Of a DNA stretch of 64,000 nt, positions 27,836-36,273 are shown piece after piece (positions within the stretch are counted from its first letter, which is position 1; each line of letters begins with the position of its first letter). The notes beneath the pieces were generated by a model. It worked only from the letters and a program-made list of their open reading frames with translations. It was not told the DNA's origin and made no database searches. Made by a program: the position numbers and the translations under genes. Source of the stretch: Massilia norwichensis (GTDB lineage: Bacteria > Pseudomonadota > Gammaproteobacteria > Burkholderiales > Burkholderiaceae_D). The stretch covers positions 1-64,000 of the forward strand of contig NZ_JANUGX010000001.1 in the NCBI RefSeq assembly GCF_024753245.1. The letters run 5' to 3'.

Positions 27836-28693
27836 TCAGCCTGGTCGTGCCGGCTTGTAGGTCGCCAGCCAGCTGCGTACGCGGTTGGCGTCCGCCGCCC
27901 GCGACAAGGTCCCTTGCGCATCCAGGAACACCATGACCGTCGGACGGCCGCGCACGCTCGCATGCAGGACCATGCAGCGCCCTGCTTCCGAGATGTAGCC
28001 GGTCTTCTGCAGGCGGATCTTCCAGCTGCGGTTGGCCGTCAGCCGGTTGGTGCTGTGGTAGACGGTGCGCTCGCGTCCCTGCCGGATCGTGAACTCGCGG
28101 TCGGTCGAATAGCGCCGGATCAGCGCATGCTTTTCGGTGGCGATCACCAGTTTCGCCAGGTCCTGCGGGGTCGAGACGTTGGCGCTCGACAGGCCGGTCG
28201 GCTCCACGTAACGGGTGCTGCGCATGCCCAGTGCGCGCGCCTTCGCATTCATCGCCGCGACGAAGCGCCGGGTCCCGCCGGGGTAGTTGCGGCCCAGCGC
28301 CGAGGCCGCGCGGTTCTCCGAACTCATCAGGGCAATGTGCAGCATCGCGCCGCGCGACAGGCGGGTGCCGACCCGCAACCGGGACGAGGAAAACTTCAGG
28401 CGGTCGACGTCGGCCCCGGTCACGGTGAGCATTTCCGCCATGTCCTGGCGCGCTTCCAGCACGACCAGCGCCGTCATCAGCTTGGTGATCGATGCGATCG
28501 GCATCACGGCATCGGCATTTTTCTGGTACAGCACCTTGCGCGTCCTGGCATCGAGAATCAGGACCGCGCTCGACTTCAGCGCCGCCAGCCGCACAGTGGG
28601 CGCCGGCTTGGCGCGGTCACCCTTTGCCGGGGCCGCGGCGGCGGGGCCGGCCAGCAGTCCCAGTGCCAGGAGGAGCGAAGCAAATAGTTTCAT
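27836..28693 (-). CDS. pbpG: Penicillin-binding protein 7-like D-Ala-D-Ala endopeptidase
   Basis: This 285-residue periplasmic serine peptidase of the D-alanyl-D-alanine endopeptidase group cuts peptidoglycan cross-links. It has a signal peptide (1-21) and all three penicillin-binding motifs: SITK (68-71), SEN (125-127) and KTG (230-232). ATG 28693 is chosen because the signal peptide begins there; the frame is open further upstream. It is divergent from a two-component system, and a regulator-type repeat lies about 47 bp upstream. Confidence 0.9.
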   Translation of the reverse strand: MKLFASLLLALGLLAGPAAAAPAKGDRAKPAPTVRLAALKSSAVLILDARTRKVLYQKNADAVMPIASITKLMTALVVLEARQDMAEMLTVTGADVDRLKFSSSRLRVGTRLSRGAMLHIALMSSENRAASALGRNYPGGTRRFVAAMNAKARALGMRSTRYVEPTGLSSANVSTPQDLAKLVIATEKHALIRRYSTDREFTIRQGRERTVYHSTNRLTANRSWKIRLQKTGYISEAGRCMVLHASVRGRPTVMVFLDAQGTLSRAADANRVRSWLATYKPARPG

Positions 28694-28739
28694 GGAGTCG
28701 AATCGGCAGCATGCGAACTCGACCATGGTAGGCAGGCCG

Positions 28740-28760
28740 ACTTAGCAAACCCTTAGCGCC
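28740..28760 (-). promoter_or_regulatory. Tandem 11-bp repeat site facing pbpG
   Basis: CTTAG occurs at 28741 and again at 28752, exactly one helical turn apart, as expected for a dimer of an OmpR-family regulator. The block is an inverted copy of 28793-28813 (about 18 of 20 positions agree). It sits where the -35 region of pbpG would be, upstream of a TACCAT -10 candidate at 28730-28725. Confidence 0.55.
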
Positions 28761-28792
28761 AGGCAATACATTTGCCCTGCCGCACGGCGGTG

Positions 28793-28813
28793 AGCGCTAA
28801 GTTTTTGCTAAGT
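28793..28813 (+). promoter_or_regulatory. Tandem 11-bp repeat site facing the response regulator
   Basis: CTAAG occurs at 28797 and at 28808, 11 bp apart, forming the second arm of the long inverted repeat with 28740-28760. It is centred about 50 bp upstream of a TAATAT -10 candidate (28854-28859) for the response-regulator gene, a position typical of activation. This suggests autoregulation. Confidence 0.5.
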
Positions 28814-28872
28814 GTGGATGCCTAGGATGGCGGCCTCCCCGCCCATCCCTTGTTAATATGGGCGCATTTTTC

Positions 28873-28884
28873 ATTTGTACAAAT
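28873..28884. promoter_or_regulatory. Perfect 12-bp palindrome before the response regulator
   Basis: ATTTGTACAAAT is a perfect palindrome ending 10 nt before the ATG of the response regulator, where a ribosome site would be expected (none is evident). A closely similar palindrome lies upstream of the hybrid kinase at 42346-42358. It could be an operator or a translational control element. Confidence 0.35.
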
Positions 28885-28894
28885 TGATTTAACG

Positions 28895-29557
28895 ATGAGA
28901 GTCCTGCTGGTAGAAGACGATCCCATGATCGGCAGCGTCGTCCAGCACGCGCTGCGCGACGCCAGCTACGCCGCGGACTGGGTTCGCGACGGCGAGGCGG
29001 CACTGACCTCGCTCCAGACCCTGGAATACAGCCTGGTGCTGCTCGACCTGAACCTGCCGCGGATCGAAGGCATGACCGTGCTGCGCACGATCCGCGCCGC
29101 GCGCAACGACGTGCCGGTGCTGGTGCTGACCGCGCGCGAAGCCACCGAAGACCGCGTGGCCGGCCTCGATGGCGGGGCCGACGATTACCTGGTCAAGCCA
29201 TTCGCGATGAGCGAGCTGCTGGCGCGGATGCGCGCGCTCACCCGGCGCAAGGACGGCACGGCCAGCACGGTGCTGGGCAACGGCATCGTCGAACTCGACC
29301 CGGCCACCCATGAAGCGCGCGTCGGCCCGGCCGCGGTGCGCCTGACGGCGCGCGAATTCCCGGTCCTGCAGGCGCTGCTGGTGCGCCCCGGCGCCATCCT
29401 CTCGCGCGCGGAGCTGGAGCACCGGGTCTATGGCTGGAACGAGGAAGTCGAAAGCAATGCGATCGAATTCCTGATCCACTCGCTGCGCAAGAAGCTGGGC
29501 AGCGACATCATCAAGAACGTACGGGGCGTCGGATGGATGGTCGCGAAGGGCCGCTGA
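28895..29557 (+). CDS. OmpR-family response regulator (QseB/PmrA-like)
   Basis: This 220-residue two-component response regulator has a receiver domain with the acidic pocket EDD (7-9), phospho-acceptor Asp51 (LLDLNLP) and the conserved Lys in LVKPFAM, followed by a winged-helix DNA-binding domain of the OmpR type (from about 125). It overlaps the histidine kinase gene by 25 nt and is divergent from pbpG. Paired 11-bp direct repeats upstream are its likely binding sites. Confidence 0.93.
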   Translation: MRVLLVEDDPMIGSVVQHALRDASYAADWVRDGEAALTSLQTLEYSLVLLDLNLPRIEGMTVLRTIRAARNDVPVLVLTAREATEDRVAGLDGGADDYLVKPFAMSELLARMRALTRRKDGTASTVLGNGIVELDPATHEARVGPAAVRLTAREFPVLQALLVRPGAILSRAELEHRVYGWNEEVESNAIEFLIHSLRKKLGSDIIKNVRGVGWMVAKGR

Positions 29558-30900
29558 CGGCCTCGCTGCGTTTCAGGCTGTCGTTGTGGATCTCGACCGC
29601 CATCCTGCTCGGCGCCGCCATCACCGGCGTGTACGCCTACCATGCCGCGACCGAGGACGCGCACCGCGGCCAGGACACGCAATTGCGGCAGGTCGGTTAC
29701 CTGATCAGCAGGCTGGATGCGGTGCCGACCTCGCCGATGGCGCGCGAACGGGTCGGCGACGTCGACTTCGATGCGCGGCTGGTGGTGCGCTTCCTCGATG
29801 CGCCCGGCGCCGGCGTGCCCGTGCCGCGGCGCCCGCCCTACTTTTCCGCCTCCCTGCCCGACGGCCTGCAAACGGTCACCCTGGGCAGCGAGACCTGGCG
29901 CGTGTTCGTCCGCACCAACCAGCGCGGCGTGCGGGTGGCGGTCGCCCAGCAGACGGCGGTGCGCGATGCCGCGGCGCGTTCCAGCGCGCTGTGGACGGTG
30001 ATGCCGATCCTGCTGCTCGGCCCGGTGCTGGTGCTGCTGGTGGTGCTGCTGGTACGCGCCATGTTCCAGCCCCTGCAGCGGCTTGCCGCGCAACTGCGCG
30101 AGCGCCGCGAGCACGACCTCGGACAACTCGAGCGCGCCGCCCTGCCCTCCGAGGTCTGGCCTTTCGTCAGCGAGATCAACAAGCTGATCGCCCGTACCGC
30201 GCGCGCCCTGACCCAGCAGCGGCGCTTCATCGCCGACGCCGCGCACGAGCTGCGCTCGCCGATGACGGCCATGTCGCTGCAGGCCGAAAGGCTAGCCGGC
30301 AGCGAGATGCCGGACGAGGCGCGCGAGCGGCTGGGAGTGCTCTCCAATGGACTGGCCCGCACCCGCGTGCTGCTCGACCAGTTGCTGACCCTGGCGCGCA
30401 CGCAGGAATCGCGGGCCGACCAGCTGACCCGGGTCGGGCTGAAAAAGGCGATCCAGGAATGCCTCGAGGACCTGGTGCCGCTGGCGGAAGCGAAGGCGAT
30501 CGACCTGGGCGTGGTCGGCGACGCCGATCCGGCCGTGCTTGGACGCCCGGTGGAGATCCGGATCCTGGTCAAGAACCTGATCGACAACGCGATCCGCTAC
30601 ACCCCGCAGGGCGGACGCGTCGACATCAGCGTGGCAGTCGACGGCGGGCGCGTGATTCTCGACATCGACGATACGGGTCCCGGGATTCCCGTCGCGGAAC
30701 GGGAGCGGGTGTTCGATCCCTTCTACCGCGTGCTGGGCAGCGGCGAGATCGGCTCCGGGCTTGGGCTGGCGATCACCTCGTCGATCGCGGACCAGATCGG
30801 GGCGAGGATGTCGCTGCTGGACAAGCCGGATGGCACGCGCGGCTTGCGGGTGCGGGTCGGGTTTCCGGCATGCGGCGCGGCCGGGCTGCCGCGCGTTTGA
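29533..30900 (+). CDS. Two-component sensor histidine kinase (QseC/PmrB-like)
   Basis: This 455-residue sensor kinase has two membrane helices (about 14-35 and 155-177) framing a periplasmic sensor of some 120 residues, then a HAMP-like linker, a HisKA domain with the phospho-accepting His238 (DAAHELRSP) and an HATPase domain with the N box (LIDNAIRY), DTGPG and GSGLGL motifs. ATG 29533 overlaps the regulator gene, so the pair is coupled. The signal is unknown. Confidence 0.92.
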   Translation: MDGREGPLTASLRFRLSLWISTAILLGAAITGVYAYHAATEDAHRGQDTQLRQVGYLISRLDAVPTSPMARERVGDVDFDARLVVRFLDAPGAGVPVPRRPPYFSASLPDGLQTVTLGSETWRVFVRTNQRGVRVAVAQQTAVRDAAARSSALWTVMPILLLGPVLVLLVVLLVRAMFQPLQRLAAQLRERREHDLGQLERAALPSEVWPFVSEINKLIARTARALTQQRRFIADAAHELRSPMTAMSLQAERLAGSEMPDEARERLGVLSNGLARTRVLLDQLLTLARTQESRADQLTRVGLKKAIQECLEDLVPLAEAKAIDLGVVGDADPAVLGRPVEIRILVKNLIDNAIRYTPQGGRVDISVAVDGGRVILDIDDTGPGIPVAERERVFDPFYRVLGSGEIGSGLGLAITSSIADQIGARMSLLDKPDGTRGLRVRVGFPACGAAGLPRV

Positions 30901-30913
30901 TTGCGGCTTCGGG

Positions 30914-31627
30914 TCAGGCGCCGAACGCACCGTCGATCGTGTGCATCGCACCGGTGACGAAGCCCGCTTCCGGTCCCGCCAGCCAGGCGACCATGGCAGC
31001 CACGTCTTCCGGCCGGCCATGGCGCTTGAGGGCCATGAAGCCATGCAACATATCTTTCATCGGCCCATCGGCAGGATTGGCGTCGGTGTCGATCGGTCCT
31101 GGCTGCACGACATTCACCGTGATCTCGCGCGGCCCGAAATCGCGCGCCAGGCCACGCGCCATGCCCTGGAGCGCGGATTTGCTCATTGCGTAAGCCGCCA
31201 TTCCCGGTACCGGCATGCGGTCGCCGTTGACCGAACCGATCACGATGATGCGTCCACCCTGCGGCATGCTGCGCGCCGCCTCGACCGAGGCGTGGTACGG
31301 TGCGTGCACATTGATCCGCAACAGGCGGTCGACCGCGTCCGGATCGAGATCGAGCGCGTTGCCGAAAATGGCGATCCCGGCGTTCACGACGAGCACGTCG
31401 AGAGGCCCGCTGTTGCGCACCACCTCGATGACCGCGTCGCGCTCGGCGCTGTCGGCGTAGACGGCAGTGCTACACGTCTCGGCCGCCAGCGCGAGGGCCG
31501 CCGCCTCCGATCCGGCGTAGGTAAAGGTGACGCGGGCGCCGTCCGCTACAAAGCGCCGTACGATCGCCGCCCCGATGCCGCGGCTTCCACCCAGCACCAA
31601 TACCGATTTTCCATTGAATGCAGACAT
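30914..31627 (-). CDS. bdcA: BdcA-type SDR oxidoreductase (biofilm dispersal)
   Basis: This 237-residue short-chain dehydrogenase has the NADP loop GGSRGIGAA and the catalytic YAMSK (YxxxK) motif. It matches BdcA of E. coli along its whole length (same size, same ending GAMHTIDGAFGA); that protein binds cyclic di-GMP and promotes biofilm dispersal. The start has a GAGGTG site. It is divergent from a BdcR-like repressor, as in E. coli. Confidence 0.9.
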   Translation of the reverse strand: MSAFNGKSVLVLGGSRGIGAAIVRRFVADGARVTFTYAGSEAAALALAAETCSTAVYADSAERDAVIEVVRNSGPLDVLVVNAGIAIFGNALDLDPDAVDRLLRINVHAPYHASVEAARSMPQGGRIIVIGSVNGDRMPVPGMAAYAMSKSALQGMARGLARDFGPREITVNVVQPGPIDTDANPADGPMKDMLHGFMALKRHGRPEDVAAMVAWLAGPEAGFVTGAMHTIDGAFGA

Positions 31628-31651
31628 TGAACACCTCTAGGCAATTAATTT

Positions 31652-31710
31652 AGGAGTCGCTACAATAAAGCATCCACGGACCGTGTCAAGCGAGTTTTAT
31701 AGTGACCACT
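31652..31710. promoter_or_regulatory. bdcA promoter and candidate BdcR operators
   Basis: The bdcA promoter on the minus strand is TTGACA (31689-31684), 16 bp, TATTGT (31667-31662). Two related 11-bp elements frame it in opposite orientation: TAGCGACTCCT on the minus strand (31662-31652), directly after the -10, and TAGTGACCACT on the plus strand (31700-31710), which is itself a near-palindrome covering the GTG start of bdcR. They are good candidates for BdcR binding sites repressing both genes. Confidence 0.5.
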
Positions 31711-32307
31711 ACAAAAGATACCCGATCCCGCGGCCGCCCGCGGCAATTCGATCCCGAGCATGCGACCGACGTCGCACAGCAGCTCTTCCACGCGCGTGGC
31801 TACGATGATGTGAGCGTCGCGGAGGTGACCGCGGCGCTGGGGATCAACACCCCCAGCTTCTATTCGGCCTTCGGCAGCAAGGCAGGTTTGTACAAGCGCG
31901 TCATCGAACGTTACGGCACGAACGGCGCCGTCCCGCTCGGCGCCCTCCTGCGCGACGACCGTCCGGTTGCCGAATGCCTCAAGGACGTGCTCGAGGCAGC
32001 CGCCCGTCTCTACTCGGCCGATCCGGAAGCGACCGGATGCATCGTTCTCGAAGGATGCCGCAGCACCGATGCGGAAGCCCGCACGGCGGCGCGTGCCGCG
32101 CACCTGGCGGCCGAAGAGCTGATCCATGACTACATCGCGAGGCGCCACCCGGAGCAGGCGCGGGAGCTGGCGACTTACGTGAGCACCGTGATGAATGGCT
32201 TGTCCGCGAAGGCGAGGATGGGGCAGAGTCAGGCCAGCCTGCTTTCCAGCGCCCGGCTTGCCGGGCTGGCGCTGGGGCAGGTGCTGCCGGCTGGGGCGCG
32301 TGAATAG
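31702..32307 (+). CDS. bdcR: TetR-family repressor BdcR
   Basis: This 201-residue TetR-family regulator has an N-terminal helix-turn-helix (about 20-62: VSVAEVTAALGINTPSFYSAFGSKAGLYKRV) and a C-terminal ligand-binding domain. It resembles E. coli BdcR in length and in the segments LRDDRPVAECL and YDYIARRHP-like. The start is GTG at 31702, which gives the usual short N-terminus before GRPRQFD. It should repress bdcA and itself through the shared intergenic region. Confidence 0.88.
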   Translation: MTTTKDTRSRGRPRQFDPEHATDVAQQLFHARGYDDVSVAEVTAALGINTPSFYSAFGSKAGLYKRVIERYGTNGAVPLGALLRDDRPVAECLKDVLEAAARLYSADPEATGCIVLEGCRSTDAEARTAARAAHLAAEELIHDYIARRHPEQARELATYVSTVMNGLSAKARMGQSQASLLSSARLAGLALGQVLPAGARE

Positions 32308-32390
32308 ATTTTCCGCGCAACACAGCGCCCTTCGTTCTGCGCGGCGTGCGCTTGTGGAATCCGGTGACGGCAGGGGAATGTCGACTTGCG

Positions 32391-32420
32391 AAAAAAATAA
32401 ACCCGCCGAAGCGGGTTTAT
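32391..32420 (-). terminator. Rho-independent terminator, perhaps bidirectional
   Basis: A perfect 10-bp stem (ATAAACCCGC, 32397-32406, with its complement at 32411-32420) closes a CGAA tetraloop. An A-tract at 32391-32397 gives the U-tract for transcripts on the minus strand, ending the 209-aa/66-aa operon. It may also stop bdcR transcription coming from the left. Confidence 0.8.
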
Positions 32421-32451
32421 AAAGTCATCCAGTTAAGCTTCCAAGGGGAAC

Positions 32452-32652
32452 TCACTTGGACTCGATTATCAATGACTTGGCTAGTCCATTGAATATTCGG
32501 GAATTCTCCTGAGCCACCTCAGCGATACCACGAGCGATACCATGCCGGACCGACCCGTGGTGGCAGTAAGACGGCAGTTCCGATAGCGAGACAGTCAGGC
32601 GCCTAAAAACTCGGCTGATATCAAGCGCGTCTGATGAGGTCGAAGTACTCAT
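32452..32652 (-). CDS. Small hypothetical protein, 66 aa
   Basis: This 66-residue protein has no recognised domain. It starts with a Ser/Thr-rich stretch and ends in a helical segment (ARGIAEVAQENSRIFNGLAKS). There is no clear ribosome site. Support comes from position: it starts 31 nt after the membrane-protein gene and stops 31 nt before the terminator on the same strand. It may be spurious. Confidence 0.4.
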   Translation of the reverse strand: MSTSTSSDALDISRVFRRLTVSLSELPSYCHHGSVRHGIARGIAEVAQENSRIFNGLAKSLIIESK

Positions 32653-32683
32653 GGAAATACTCGAACGGGCTCGTTCGAAAGCC

Positions 32684-33313
32684 CTAACGGTGCGCGGCGG
32701 CGTCTTTCGCTGCCCGTTGATCGAGCTCGGGCGTTCCAGTCACTTCCTTCGGCATCTCATGCGGTTTCCGATAAGTGCTCAGCACCGCCGCAATACCACT
32801 AGTCCAAAGCACCCAAGCATTAAAAAGCGTGGTCAAGACATTGGAGCTTCCCTTCATAGACACGTAGCTCGCGACCGCACCCAGTAAAAGCGACGTGATC
32901 GAGATGAACACGTGCTTTCTGCAAAACTCAATTCTGGACCATGGTGCGAACGTCAGCGCCATAATCAGAAGTGCAAAGAGGAAGCAGGAATCGGACTTTG
33001 CATTCAATCCCAGAAGCACACCAATGCCGGCAAGCATCGCGCATGAGAATAAATTTCGCTTATTGAAAATATTCCGCAAAAGAGGAGCGCTGGATCGATC
33101 CCCGACACTATCCGGCCACCATACCCGGCACCTACGTAGCGCAATCGTACAAATTATGCCACCGATGCCCATGGCAATAAGTTGCGGCCGGATTCCAGCG
33201 CCTACTTTGAAAAGTTGTCCCTCAAGCATTACCCAACCAATCACCATAAAGACGAATGCGTTAAATGCCTGGTTGGCAGTAAAGCGATCTATTCTCCTGA
33301 TGTACATGGTCAT
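32684..33313 (-). CDS. Uncharacterised multi-pass membrane protein
   Basis: I do not recognise this 209-residue protein. It has about six hydrophobic segments: residues 14-35, 42-58, 87-106, 108-122, 134-150 and 160-180. The charged C-terminal tail (about 183-209) is probably cytoplasmic. ATG 33313 has a GGAAAT site. Its codon use and GC are lower than in the surrounding core genes. It opens a short operon with the 66-aa gene, inside the accessory patch between bdcR and guaA. Confidence 0.7.
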   Translation of the reverse strand: MTMYIRRIDRFTANQAFNAFVFMVIGWVMLEGQLFKVGAGIRPQLIAMGIGGIICTIALRRCRVWWPDSVGDRSSAPLLRNIFNKRNLFSCAMLAGIGVLLGLNAKSDSCFLFALLIMALTFAPWSRIEFCRKHVFISITSLLLGAVASYVSMKGSSNVLTTLFNAWVLWTSGIAAVLSTYRKPHEMPKEVTGTPELDQRAAKDAAAHR

Positions 33314-33648
33314 GATGATTTCCGGGCCAGTTTTGGAAAGAAGCGGTCGAGAAGGTATTTTTCACGAGAAACCAAGTTTGCTTGCGTAAAAAATTTACAT
33401 CAAGAAAACCCATGCTCATACTTGATCCGACTCAGAGTCCGGTCATTGTGAATCCTTGCTGTCACCACAGGCCGTTAGCTTCTGAACCTCCCTCATAGAT
33501 TCGTCTAATGCCGATCAGCTTACTCAGCGAACATGTGGCAATCACGGCTTGCTAAAAATCAACGTCGCGGTAATGCGCCAAACTACAATTTGGCTTGACG
33601 TTGTTCAATTGTTTGATCGCAAACAGCTGTGACATGACGGAGAGTTTG
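33314..33648. other. Intergenic region of the low-GC patch
   Basis: No gene is visible in these 335 bp between the divergent membrane-protein gene and the TadG-like gene. The DNA is clearly A/T-rich compared with the window. Promoters for both sides must lie here; TACAAT at 33584-33589 is a possible -10 box for the TadG-like gene, but no good -35 goes with it. Confidence 0.45.
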
Positions 33649-35175
33649 ATGAGAAAAACAGCAGATTCTTCTCGCCTGGACAACCGCTTTCTCCGCACTC
33701 AGGTCTTTCCCTTCCGGCGTCGTATAAGACGTGAAAGCGGTGCCATCGCCATCATGGCAGCCATTTTGCTGCCCGTGATCCTTGCATTGTTCGCCCTCGC
33801 GATCGATCTTCCCCGCGTGTATAACCGAAGGGCAGAAATGCAGACTCTGGCAGACGCAGCTGCAATCGCGGCGGCGAAAAAGCTGGACGGAACAAAAGAG
33901 GGAATCAGCGCAGCGTTGGCGGCAGCACGCGCTGTCGTGGAGGACCCGGGGAACGGCCCCAAATACCAATATGTCTCCAAAGTCCAGTGGGATGATGCGG
34001 CGATGACCTTCGGCTCTTCAGCAGACGGAACGGGGTGGAGAACCGATGGGGAGGCGCTCAATTCCCCCGCTGGACTTGTGTTTGTAAGAGTCGACACCGG
34101 AGCCCTTGACCCGGCTTATGGCAAAGTAGAGATGTTTCTCGCGCCAATGATGTCGCCTGCCTTCGGCTCCGTGAATACTAGCCACGTTACGGTCGCGGGG
34201 AAGGGCCGGCTGTATGTCACCCCGCTGGCGATCTGCGCGATGTCGAAGACAGCACACGAAAAGCGTGTCAATCCGGCCGGAACAGACTATGACGAACTGG
34301 TCGAATATGGTTTTCGACGCGGTGTCAGCTATGACCTGATGCAGCTGAATCCGGATGACAAACTACCCGTCAGTTTTCAGGTCGATCCGGTTTCTTTGGC
34401 TGGCAGCGGCAGCTCGGTAAACAACTTCCAGTCATGGATATATGAGCCGTATATCTGCAGCGGAACGATGGCCGTGCCGAGAGTCACGGGCGCGACCGTT
34501 GTCGTACAGCGCTCCTTTCCGATCGGAACATATTATACGCATCTCAACTCCCGCTTCGACCCATATGCGGGCACATGCAACGTCAACATGTCGCCGCCCG
34601 ACAGTAACGTGAAGCAGTACCCCGCCGCATCCGTCAGCTGGATGACCATGAAGTCTCTGGTGCAGAGCGCGAAGCCGTATACCCCACCGGCACCCGACGA
34701 TAAAAAGCTGCAAACAGTGGCCGATAAGGGACCACCGAATCATCCGACCGCAGCGGAATACGGAACACTATGGGCCTTCGCGCGCGCGATTCCCTGGTCA
34801 TCCTACGAAACACAGGGCGTACCGGAACCGCCAACCGGTTATACCCCGTTCGCTGCAACGGATACCGTTTGGCAAAAATTGTACGCCCCCGACTCGGATA
34901 TCGGCACCTATCCAGCGACGACCCCCTATTTGACCGCAAGCGGAAGTTCGTATGTACAGGGGCCTACAACGGCTACGCGCAAGCCCGGCGTCAAATTCCG
35001 GCGCGTGCTGAACGTGCCATTGCTTTCGTGTCCGGTAAGCGGCTCGACTGCAGAGGTACTTGCGGTCGCGAAGTTCTTCATGACCGTACCGGCCGACTCC
35101 GCTTCCCTTCACGCGGAGTTTGGCGGAATCACAAGTGATGCCCAGCTCGGCGGTCCCGTGGAGATATACAAATGA
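33649..35175 (+). CDS. TadG-like protein, Flp-pilus/TadE-TadG family
   Basis: This 508-residue protein has the TadE/TadG N-terminus: a basic start, then RRESGAIAIMAAILLPVILALFALAID as a pilin-like membrane anchor (residues about 25-48). The LADAAAIAAAKKLDG segment is typical of TadG-type proteins. The large remainder, rich in Thr, Pro, Tyr and Cys, should be periplasmic or outside. ATG 33649 follows ACGGAGAG. It is coupled (ATGA) to the next TadE-like gene. No Tad secretion ATPase or platform is nearby. Confidence 0.8.
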   Translation: MRKTADSSRLDNRFLRTQVFPFRRRIRRESGAIAIMAAILLPVILALFALAIDLPRVYNRRAEMQTLADAAAIAAAKKLDGTKEGISAALAAARAVVEDPGNGPKYQYVSKVQWDDAAMTFGSSADGTGWRTDGEALNSPAGLVFVRVDTGALDPAYGKVEMFLAPMMSPAFGSVNTSHVTVAGKGRLYVTPLAICAMSKTAHEKRVNPAGTDYDELVEYGFRRGVSYDLMQLNPDDKLPVSFQVDPVSLAGSGSSVNNFQSWIYEPYICSGTMAVPRVTGATVVVQRSFPIGTYYTHLNSRFDPYAGTCNVNMSPPDSNVKQYPAASVSWMTMKSLVQSAKPYTPPAPDDKKLQTVADKGPPNHPTAAEYGTLWAFARAIPWSSYETQGVPEPPTGYTPFAATDTVWQKLYAPDSDIGTYPATTPYLTASGSSYVQGPTTATRKPGVKFRRVLNVPLLSCPVSGSTAEVLAVAKFFMTVPADSASLHAEFGGITSDAQLGGPVEIYK

Positions 35176-35666
35176 AGAGACTGCGCAGAAAGCTGCCGGC
35201 ACGCGAACGGGGCAGTGTCGCCGTCGAGTGCGCAATCGTCATCCCCATCTTCCTGTTCATGCTGAGCGGCATGCTGTTTTTTGGGCGATTGTTCTGGCAC
35301 TACACTGTTATACAAAAAGCAGCACATGACGCGGCAAGATTTCTGGCGACCGCCCCCCTCAGAGACATGATGGCGGCCAACGGCGCGGACGTCCCACTCG
35401 CCCTCGTGGCCAGCAAAATCGCATCGGATGAAATAGCGGAACTGAACCCCGGGGGCCTGGTGTTCGTCCCCTCGATACAGTGCTTTGTCGGCACCCCTCC
35501 CTACTGGGACAGCAAGTGTTACGGCGATAAGGTTCCTCAAAAAATACTGGCGCGCGTAAAACTCCAGGTGACCGACCCTTTCCTCGATGCTTACACTGCG
35601 GAGTTCACCGATGGCAATCCAATTCAAATCGAGGCAGTCATGGCGACGGACTGGGTCGGCAACTAA
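35172..35666 (+). CDS. TadE-like minor pilin
   Basis: This 164-residue TadE-family pseudopilin has a basic N-terminus and the hallmark RGSVAVECAIVIPIFLFMLSGM transmembrane stretch (about 13-34) containing the invariant Glu. The C-terminal half is an exported domain with two cysteines (QCFVG, SKCYG) that could form a disulfide. Its ATG overlaps the stop of the TadG-like gene. Second gene of a three-gene unit. Confidence 0.82.
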   Translation: MKRLRRKLPARERGSVAVECAIVIPIFLFMLSGMLFFGRLFWHYTVIQKAAHDAARFLATAPLRDMMAANGADVPLALVASKIASDEIAELNPGGLVFVPSIQCFVGTPPYWDSKCYGDKVPQKILARVKLQVTDPFLDAYTAEFTDGNPIQIEAVMATDWVGN

Positions 35667-35667
35667 A

Positions 35668-36273
35668 GTGAGAGCACCGTCGATCCGGTCCCCAAGGCGG
35701 TCCGCGCAGAGCGGGATTGCAGCGGTCGAATTTTCGCTCGTTTCGCTTCTGTTCTTTATGCTCGTGTTCGCGATAATCGAATTCGTTCGCGTTATGTACA
35801 TGTACAATACGCTCGCGGACGCGACACGTACTGCGGCACGAGCTGCGGCAAATATTGACTGGCGCAACACTGCTGAACTCGATAAGGCAAAGCAGCACGC
35901 CATTCTGCGCGATTCGCCTGGAGAACTAGCGTTCGGGTTTCCAGTGACAGACAAGCACGTCCGGATTGACTACATGTATTTGAAGCAACAGGGCAGTACG
36001 ACTACATACGAACCGGCGAACTCCATGCCCAGCTGCCCGGGAAGAAACCAGCACAACTGCCTGACGAATCCTTACGGAAGCGGCGCGAGCGCATCCACCG
36101 TATGTATTCGAATCGTTCGTGCACGGATATGCAACCCTGACACTGATTGTGAGGCAGTGAGCTATAAGATGTTGATTCCGCTATTCGACTGGGGAGTAAA
36201 ACTCCCGGTCTCGACCACGCTAGCGACAGCCGAAACGCTGGGCTATCGACCTGGAGACCCTGTTTGTCCATGA
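35668..36273 (+). CDS. Second TadE-like minor pilin
   Basis: This TadE-family pseudopilin of about 201 residues has a basic leader and the SGIAAVEFSLVSLLFFMLVFAIIEF anchor with the conserved Glu. The exported domain has five cysteines (PSCPG, HNCLT, TVCIR, RICNP, DCEAV) and a sixth in the C-terminal VCP. The start is uncertain: GTG 35668 lies 1 nt after the previous stop, while ATG 35611 (GGAG site, 56-nt overlap) would add 19 residues. Third gene of the TadG-TadE-TadE unit. Confidence 0.8.
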   Translation: MRAPSIRSPRRSAQSGIAAVEFSLVSLLFFMLVFAIIEFVRVMYMYNTLADATRTAARAAANIDWRNTAELDKAKQHAILRDSPGELAFGFPVTDKHVRIDYMYLKQQGSTTTYEPANSMPSCPGRNQHNCLTNPYGSGASASTVCIRIVRARICNPDTDCEAVSYKMLIPLFDWGVKLPVSTTLATAETLGYRPGDPVCP

